Shown: positions 15,192-19,095 of the stretch, in pieces
Numbering within the stretch: the first letter of the stretch is position 1
Layout: each line of letters opens with the position of its first letter
From: CBDHDN01 sp965261585
GTDB lineage: Bacteria; Pseudomonadota; Alphaproteobacteria; UBA6615
Direction: 5' to 3'
Assembly: GCA_965261585.1 (NCBI GenBank)
Contig: CBDHDN010000049.1
Coordinates: forward strand, 1 to 19,095
DNA: 19,095 nucleotides
Translations under genes and position numbers: made by a program
Notes under the pieces: generated by a model
Database searches by the model: none
The model's input: only the letters and a program-made list of their open reading frames with translations
Told to the model about the DNA's origin: nothing

Positions 15192-15226
15192 GACAAACTT
15201 GTGTCCAAGGAACCGGGTGCGCTACA

Positions 15227-15240
15227 AACAGAGCTAAGTG
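15227..15240. repeat. 14-bp direct repeat, right flank of IS3-type copy 2
   Basis: AACAGAGCTAAGTG, identical to 13799-13812. With one copy removed, the desaturase frame is restored. Confidence 0.8.
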
Positions 15241-15372
15241 TCCCCCGGCCTGGAACCACCCCTGCAGGTCGCTTCGCTTCGAAAGCTCACGCAGCTTGGC
15301 GCCTTCGATTGGGCAACGATACCAATCGACCCTGCGCGCTTTGCGTACTTCGGCAAGCGGTTCGTAGCTCAT
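15227..15372 (-). pseudogene. Fatty acid desaturase, N-terminal fragment
   Basis: From ATG 15372 leftwards: MSYEPLAEVRKARRVDWYRC, then IEGAKLRELSKRSDLQGWFQ and AGGHLAL before the IS. This is the N-terminus of a membrane fatty-acid desaturase-like protein (RSDLxGxxQxGGHL motif). The frame continues uselessly into the IS end. Together with the two fragments further left about 117 codons can be rebuilt. A purine-rich GGGGAAGGGAC precedes the start. It lies downstream of the intact ABC ATPase in the same direction, with about 160 bp of apparently non-coding sequence (15373-15532) between them. Confidence 0.78.
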
Positions 15373-15532
15373 TTTCGTTTGTCCCTTCCCCTCCGCATCG
15401 TACGCGCGGTAAAACGGACAAAACAGCGGAAAAGCCGACATCGTGGCCCGAAGGTCCTGAAGATGAGGGCTAAGCGGACCCACCGTCGCGTTTCGCTGGA
15501 TGGTGGCTAGTTCGGCGTAGGCCCAGCGTTTG

Positions 15533-16357
15533 TTACGCCGGAAGATCTGCAGCCGCGGCGCCATCACGCCCGCTTCGCTCAATGGCCTCGATCTCTTTCG
15601 TGAGTTTGTCCATCTCGCGACCGGCCGCCATCATGTTCATGATCTCCATCCGGCTCACGTCCTTCTTGGCGAACGTGCCCATGCTCTGGCCGCGATTGAG
15701 GATCGTGAAGCGGTCGGCCACCGGAAAGGCGTGGTTGACGTTGTGGGTGATGAAGATGGTGCCGAGGCCGCGGACGCGCGCCCGGGCGATAAGCTTGATC
15801 ACGACGGCCGCCTGATGGACGCCCAGCGCAGACGTCGGCTCGTCGAGAATAAGAACTCGTGCGCCAAAATGGATCGCCCGCGCGATTGCGAGACTCTGAC
15901 GCTCGCCGCCGGACATCGTTCCCACCGCTTGATCGGGATCGCGCACGTCGATGCCGATCTGCGCCATCTCCGCGCGCGACACGCGGGCTGCGAACTCGGC
16001 GTCGAAACGGCGTAGCGGGCCCCATCCCTTCTTGGGTTCACGCCCGATGAAAAAATTCCGTGCGACGCTCATCAGCGGAGCGACCGCCAAGTCCTGGTAC
16101 ACCGTTGCGATGCCACGGTCGAGCGCCGCCCTGGGCGAGGAGAACCTCGTTACCTTGCCGTCAACCAGCATCCGTCCCCTCGTCGGGTGATGCACGCCCG
16201 AGAGGATCTTGATCAGTGTCGACTTGCCGGCGCCGTTGTCGCCCAAGAGGCACAATACCTCACCGGCCATGAGGTTCATCGACACGTCGTTCAGAGCGAC
16301 GACGGACTCGAAGAGCTTGGTGATGGAGACCAGCTCGAGGAGCGGCGGCGCCGTCAT
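15533..16357 (-). CDS. Sugar ABC importer ATP-binding protein (single domain, FrcA-like)
   Basis: Cytoplasmic ATPase driving sugar uptake. In 274 residues it has one nucleotide-binding domain: Walker A GDNGAGKST (39-47), the Q-loop in ATVYQDLAVAPLMSV, signature MSGGERQSLAIARA, Walker B VLILDEPTSALG and H-loop FITHN. Many sugar importers of this group (RbsA, XylG) have two tandem domains of about 500 residues; the single-domain form is that of FrcA. The signature reads SGGERQ where SGGQRQ is usual, a tolerated change. The start overlaps the permease stop as ATGA. It is the last gene of the operon. The hydrophilic tail REMDKLTKEIEAIERSGRDG is longer than the core needs. Confidence 0.93.
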   Translation of the reverse strand: MTAPPLLELVSITKLFESVVALNDVSMNLMAGEVLCLLGDNGAGKSTLIKILSGVHHPTRGRMLVDGKVTRFSSPRAALDRGIATVYQDLAVAPLMSVARNFFIGREPKKGWGPLRRFDAEFAARVSRAEMAQIGIDVRDPDQAVGTMSGGERQSLAIARAIHFGARVLILDEPTSALGVHQAAVVIKLIARARVRGLGTIFITHNVNHAFPVADRFTILNRGQSMGTFAKKDVSRMEIMNMMAAGREMDKLTKEIEAIERSGRDGAAAADLPA

Positions 16358-17496
16358 TGGCGCACCTGCGTGACCTTGCGGCGGATGTAGTTGTTGAAGA
16401 GGACGGCAATCAGCAAGGCGATACCGACGAACGCTTTGAACCAGTCCGTGTCCACGCCCGTGAAGAAAATGCCCAACGAAACGGTTCCGAAGATCAAGGC
16501 GCCGAACATCCCGCCGATGGCCGACCCGTAACCACCGGCCAAAAGCGTGCCGCCGACGACGACCGCAATGATCGCCTCGAATTCCTTCAACAACCCCCTC
16601 AAGGTGTCGGCCGAACCCGCATTCAACACCTGGATCACCGCGAATAACGCCGCAGCCCCTGCCGTGCCCATAAAGAGAATGATCCTAACACGGTCGACCG
16701 GCACGCCAAGGTTGCGCGCCGCCTCCTTAGCGCCGCCGGTTGCAAATATCCAGTTCCCAAAGCCGGTTCGCAGCAGGATCCATGTTGCGAGCGCAGTGAG
16801 TCCGAGCCACCAGAGTATCTCGACTGGGACACCGACGACCTCCGGCCGGCCACTGCGAAACGTTCGAATCCAACCCTCTTCGGCCATCCAGACAAAAGCG
16901 AACTGGAACACGTCCGAAGAGAACAATGGCGCCAGCCAATCTCCCTCGGCCAGCCCCCGGATACCGGGGATCTGCGTTAGATTGGTGATCAGTCGGGTGC
17001 AGCCGATGGTGGCCCCACGCAGCACGAACAAACCGGCCAGAGTGACGACAAACGAAGGCACGCCCGTCTTGACCACGATCAGGCCGTTCAGGAAGCCTAC
17101 GCTTAGGGCAAACGCGAAAGCGGCGAAGATGCAGACCCACATCGGCCAGCCAAGCGTTGACGCGCAGATCGACATGACCATGCCGGCGGCACCGATCATC
17201 GAACCGACCGACAAGTCGAACTCACCGGCGATGATCAGCAGCGACATCGCAGCGGCGAGCATGCCGAGCTGTGCCGAAACCTCGAGGAACGAGATGATTC
17301 CACGCACACTCCACATGCCGGTGTCGGCCGCGACAACACCGAAGAAAGCGAACACCAGAATCGTGCCGCCAACGGCGCCCAACTCGGGCCTGCGCAGCAG
17401 TTTTCGCAGCAACGAAGTCTTGACCAGCTGTTGGTCGGCTGCGGCCTCGCCCGGTCGGTCGACAGGTGCGACCCCCCCTATAGGCTGGTCAACCAT
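16354..17496 (-). CDS. Sugar ABC importer permease (BPD_transp_2 family)
   Basis: Inner-membrane channel of the importer, 380 residues with about nine or ten hydrophobic segments. After a hydrophilic N-terminus (MVDQPIGGVAPVDRPGEAAA) come VGGTILVFAFFGVVAA, LGMLAAAMSLLIIAGEFDLS, IFAAFAFALSVGFLNGLIVV, FVVTLAGLFVLRG and others, with the family motif GEFDLSVGSM. The cytoplasmic coupling loop is FATGGAKEAARNLGVPVDRV, followed by VVVGGTLLAGGYGSAIGGMF. It is intact and of normal length. A 64-bp gap with a strong hairpin separates it from the binding-protein gene upstream, and it overlaps the ATPase gene by four bases. Confidence 0.93.
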   Translation of the reverse strand: MVDQPIGGVAPVDRPGEAAADQQLVKTSLLRKLLRRPELGAVGGTILVFAFFGVVAADTGMWSVRGIISFLEVSAQLGMLAAAMSLLIIAGEFDLSVGSMIGAAGMVMSICASTLGWPMWVCIFAAFAFALSVGFLNGLIVVKTGVPSFVVTLAGLFVLRGATIGCTRLITNLTQIPGIRGLAEGDWLAPLFSSDVFQFAFVWMAEEGWIRTFRSGRPEVVGVPVEILWWLGLTALATWILLRTGFGNWIFATGGAKEAARNLGVPVDRVRIILFMGTAGAAALFAVIQVLNAGSADTLRGLLKEFEAIIAVVVGGTLLAGGYGSAIGGMFGALIFGTVSLGIFFTGVDTDWFKAFVGIALLIAVLFNNYIRRKVTQVRQ

Positions 17497-17526
17497 GTTC
17501 GCTCACATAAGAGATACGCAAGGTGA

Positions 17527-17552
17527 CCGGGGCGGCCTGTCGGCCGCCCCGG
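17527..17552 (-). terminator. Intercistronic GC hairpin
   Basis: CCGGGGCGGCC, loop of four bases, then GGCCGCCCCGG: a perfect 11-bp stem between the binding-protein stop (17561) and the permease start (17496). No T-run follows on the coding strand, so a partial terminator or an mRNA-stabilising hairpin that keeps binding-protein levels above those of the membrane parts is more likely than a full terminator. Confidence 0.65.
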
Positions 17553-17560
17553 CGGGCCGA

Positions 17561-18499
17561 TCAGCGAATACCCTGCTTTGCCAGATCGATGACCTGAGCT
17601 GCGTTATCCTTCGTTACGAACGAAGGCCCCGTTCTGAGTACATCGTTCGATGGGAGAATACCGTACCGCACGTAGTTGTTCAGCATCACGATCGGCATGT
17701 AACCCTGGAGAAAACCCTGTTGATCGATGGCAAACTCGACGGTGCCGTCAAGCACGAAGTTAAGAGCGTTTTCGTTCAGATCAAATGTCCCCAACTTGAC
17801 CGTGCCTTGCCGGTCCACCGCCTCCACTGCCGCGACGAGCGGATCAACGAGTGCGGCCCAAAGAATGATAACAGAATCAGTCTCCGGATTCTGTTGCAGG
17901 TGCGCAGCGACGGCGTTGCGGAACTCCGTCGGATCAATCCCTGTCGTGAGTACGGTAACCGGTCCCTCGAACCCTTCCTCAAAACCCTGACACCTCTCGT
18001 CTAGGGCAACGTTGCCAGCCTCGTGATTGATACACAGGCCCTGCGTCCCACCCGCTTCGCGCAGCCGGACGCCGGCGCCAAACCCGGCCTCGGTCTCCGC
18101 CTGACCAACGTGCAAGAGAGCGCCGAGTTCTTTGGAAATCCCGATGCCACTGTTGAAGGTGATTACGGGTATGCCGGCGTCGACAGCGAGCTTGATAGAA
18201 GGTCCGAGAGCGTCGGCATCGGGCAACGACACAGCAATGGCATCCGGCCGCGTGCCGACGGCGGCCGCCACAGTCTGACCCATCCAGACCACGTCATAGA
18301 TCTCGTTCGCGAAGTATTGGAGGTCCACGCCGAGTTCCTTGGCCGCCGCTTCGGCCCCATTCCTGACGACATTGCCGAAATCTGATGCGGTTTGCATGTG
18401 CGAGATGGCGACGATTTTTACCGGATCCGATTGGGCATTGGCCCCAGAAGCGGCCACCATGACCAACGCTGCAGCAGCGAGTTTACCGAGATACTTCAT
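17561..18499 (-). CDS. Sugar ABC importer periplasmic substrate-binding protein
   Basis: A 312-residue periplasmic binding protein (Peripla_BP_4, ribose/fructose-type) that captures the sugar. The signal peptide is MKYLGKLAAAALVMVAASGA, cleaved after ANA before QSDP. The mature part starts KIVAISHMQTASDFGNVVRN. Hinge and ligand regions are recognisable in PDAIAVSLPDADALGPSIKL, GIPVITFNSG and FAIDQQGFLQGYMPIVML, the last with the Q-GFLQGY motif of this fold. GGAGGAG precedes ATG 18499. It is intact and first in the operon, which fits its need for the highest expression. The ligand cannot be assigned; it differs clearly from the truncated FrcB-like protein at 11863-12180. Confidence 0.92.
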   Translation of the reverse strand: MKYLGKLAAAALVMVAASGANAQSDPVKIVAISHMQTASDFGNVVRNGAEAAAKELGVDLQYFANEIYDVVWMGQTVAAAVGTRPDAIAVSLPDADALGPSIKLAVDAGIPVITFNSGIGISKELGALLHVGQAETEAGFGAGVRLREAGGTQGLCINHEAGNVALDERCQGFEEGFEGPVTVLTTGIDPTEFRNAVAAHLQQNPETDSVIILWAALVDPLVAAVEAVDRQGTVKLGTFDLNENALNFVLDGTVEFAIDQQGFLQGYMPIVMLNNYVRYGILPSNDVLRTGPSFVTKDNAAQVIDLAKQGIR

Positions 18500-18649
18500 G
18501 ATCTCCTCCCTATTCGACGTGTTATGGAATGATGCACGGTCTTATCCTACCCGCAGTGAGGTCATCCGTCCATCCCAGCGCTGGCCCGTGTCGAGAACAT
18601 TCTGAGTTGACCGGTTTATGTACCAGATGATCTGTCCGGTTTTAGAACG

Positions 18650-18666
18650 CCTCCAAGCCATGGAGG
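18650..18666 (+). promoter_or_regulatory. Short hairpin over the ISNCY transposase ribosome-binding site
   Basis: CCTCCA at 18650-18655 pairs with TGGAGG at 18661-18666 across a five-base loop. The right arm overlaps the GGAGGGAGG Shine-Dalgarno just before ATG 18673, so translation would be limited when the stem forms. Confidence 0.45.
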
Positions 18667-18672
18667 GAGGCG

Positions 18673-19095
18673 ATGCGTCGGACGGAGCAGGTACAGGGAC
18701 TGAGATTGATGAAGTTCGAGGAGGTTTACGGGCGCACCCATCGGGGTGGCTTGAGCCAGGCGGAGGCGGCGGAGGTTCTGGGTGTCTCGGAGCGCACCTT
18801 CCGGCGCTGGCGCGACCGCTACGAGGCGGAGGGAGCCGACGGTCTCTACGACCGCCGCCTGGGCCGCCTCTCGGCGCGGCGCGCGCCGGTGGACGAGGTG
18901 GCGCGGGTGCTGGAGTTGTTCGACACCCGCTACTGGGACTTCACGGCCAAGCACTTCCACGAGAAGCTGGTGGCCGATCACGGCTTCAAGCGCAGCTACA
19001 ACTGGCTGCGGCTGAGCTTGCAAGCCCATGGGCGCAGGCGCGCGGCGCCCAGGCGTGGGGCGCACCGGCGCAAGCGGCCGTGCCGTGCCCTGCCC
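18673..19095 (+). CDS. ISNCY family transposase, N-terminal part
   Basis: The first 141 codons of a transposase that runs off the right edge. It starts MRRTEQVQGLRLMKFEEVYG, followed by the helix-turn-helix LSQAEAAEVLGVSERTFRRW and RDRYEAEGADGLYDRRLG, then DFTAKHFHEKLVADHGFKRS and the basic segment RRAAPRRGAHRRKRP. This order is characteristic of the ISNCY transposases common in Proteobacteria. The DDE core should follow outside the window. ATG 18673 follows GGAGGGAGG. Confidence 0.85.
   Translation, partial: MRRTEQVQGLRLMKFEEVYGRTHRGGLSQAEAAEVLGVSERTFRRWRDRYEAEGADGLYDRRLGRLSARRAPVDEVARVLELFDTRYWDFTAKHFHEKLVADHGFKRSYNWLRLSLQAHGRRRAAPRRGAHRRKRPCRALP

Larger units (their letters stand above)
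13813..15226 (+). mobile_element. IS3-type insertion sequence, copy 2 (1414 bp)
   Basis: Starts TGAGTCGGACCCGATTTCCT and ends with GTGTCCAAGGAACCGGGTGC then GCTACA. The ends form an imperfect inverted repeat of 26-27 bp with the shared core CCTTGGACAC. It is flanked by a 14-bp direct repeat. Two ORFs overlap as in IS3-type elements, and both are complete, so this is the better candidate for an active copy. It disrupts the desaturase gene. Confidence 0.9.
18603..19095 (+). mobile_element. ISNCY-type insertion sequence, left part
   Basis: The transposase gene is preceded by about 70 bp that does not resemble the importer promoter region and probably includes the left end. The exact end is a guess near TGAGTTGACCGGTTTATGTA, because the right end lies outside the window. 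It sits about 100 bp upstream of the divergently oriented sugar importer operon. Confidence 0.55.

Noticed and set aside
8527..15226. Inversion between the two inverted IS3-type copies as the cause of mismatched flanks
   Set aside because: Swapping the flanks on paper would pair the transporter edge with the desaturase edge and destroy the 14-bp direct repeat now flanking copy 2. The current arrangement of copy 2 is therefore original, and inversion does not explain copy 1.
15373..15582. Minus-strand ORF start at 15582 as an extended desaturase N-terminus
   Set aside because: The extra 70 residues overlap the ABC ATPase end and resemble nothing; ATG 15372 opens the family-like sequence.
18500..18602. 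Promoter for the sugar importer operon
   Set aside because: I looked for -35/-10 pairs and a LacI-type palindrome upstream of 18499 on the minus strand; nothing was convincing enough to report.
1..19095. tRNA, rRNA or CRISPR array
   Set aside because: No cloverleaf-like sequence, rRNA segment or regularly spaced short repeats were found by eye.

Overview
The window is GC-rich DNA. Its gene families (CoA-transferase, Mo-hydroxylase, FrcBCA-type sugar ABC transporters) and insertion sequences fit an alphaproteobacterium, perhaps Rhodospirillales-like. No rRNA or marker gene is present, so that is an inference. Intact operons sit beside many broken genes and four insertion sequences, which suggests a genome losing genes through IS activity.

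Left part (1-8000), catabolic genes. A family I CoA-transferase pair lies on the minus strand. Subunit B runs off the left edge, and subunit A has lost an internal piece and its frame. Across a 28-bp-arm palindromic repeat and a dead higA-like antitoxin lies a tightly overlapping plus-strand operon: an FAD subunit of a xanthine-dehydrogenase-type hydroxylase (one frameshift), a fused [2Fe-2S]/molybdopterin subunit, a 6-hydroxynicotinate-reductase-like Fe-S protein, and a UPF0280 (ApbE-superfamily) protein. The likely logic is hydroxylation of an N-heteroaromatic acid, then reductive dearomatization. The UPF0280 protein is a candidate for attaching the reductase's covalent flavin.

Middle part (8000-15400), a gene graveyard. 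It holds a 109-bp MITE-like element, a truncated and frameshifted membrane transporter, two inverted 1414-bp copies of a two-ORF IS3-type element, and one 1387-bp IS256-type element. Debris of an FrcBCA-like sugar ABC operon remains: the N-terminal third of the binding protein, the C-terminal half of the permease and 25 residues of the ATPase. An intact zinc alcohol/polyol dehydrogenase sits in the middle of that debris on the opposite strand. A fatty-acid desaturase gene is split by both the IS256 and one IS3 copy; removing them with their target duplications restores its frame, but its 3' part is gone and it runs directly into the truncated binding-protein gene.

Right part (15500-19095). 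An intact sugar-type ABC importer operon on the minus strand (binding protein, permease, single-domain ATPase) has a strong GC hairpin between its first two genes. The window ends inside an ISNCY-type transposase.

Recurrent theme: in all three IS types the ribosome-binding site of the transposase gene lies in one arm of an inverted repeat, which would block translation from read-through transcripts.
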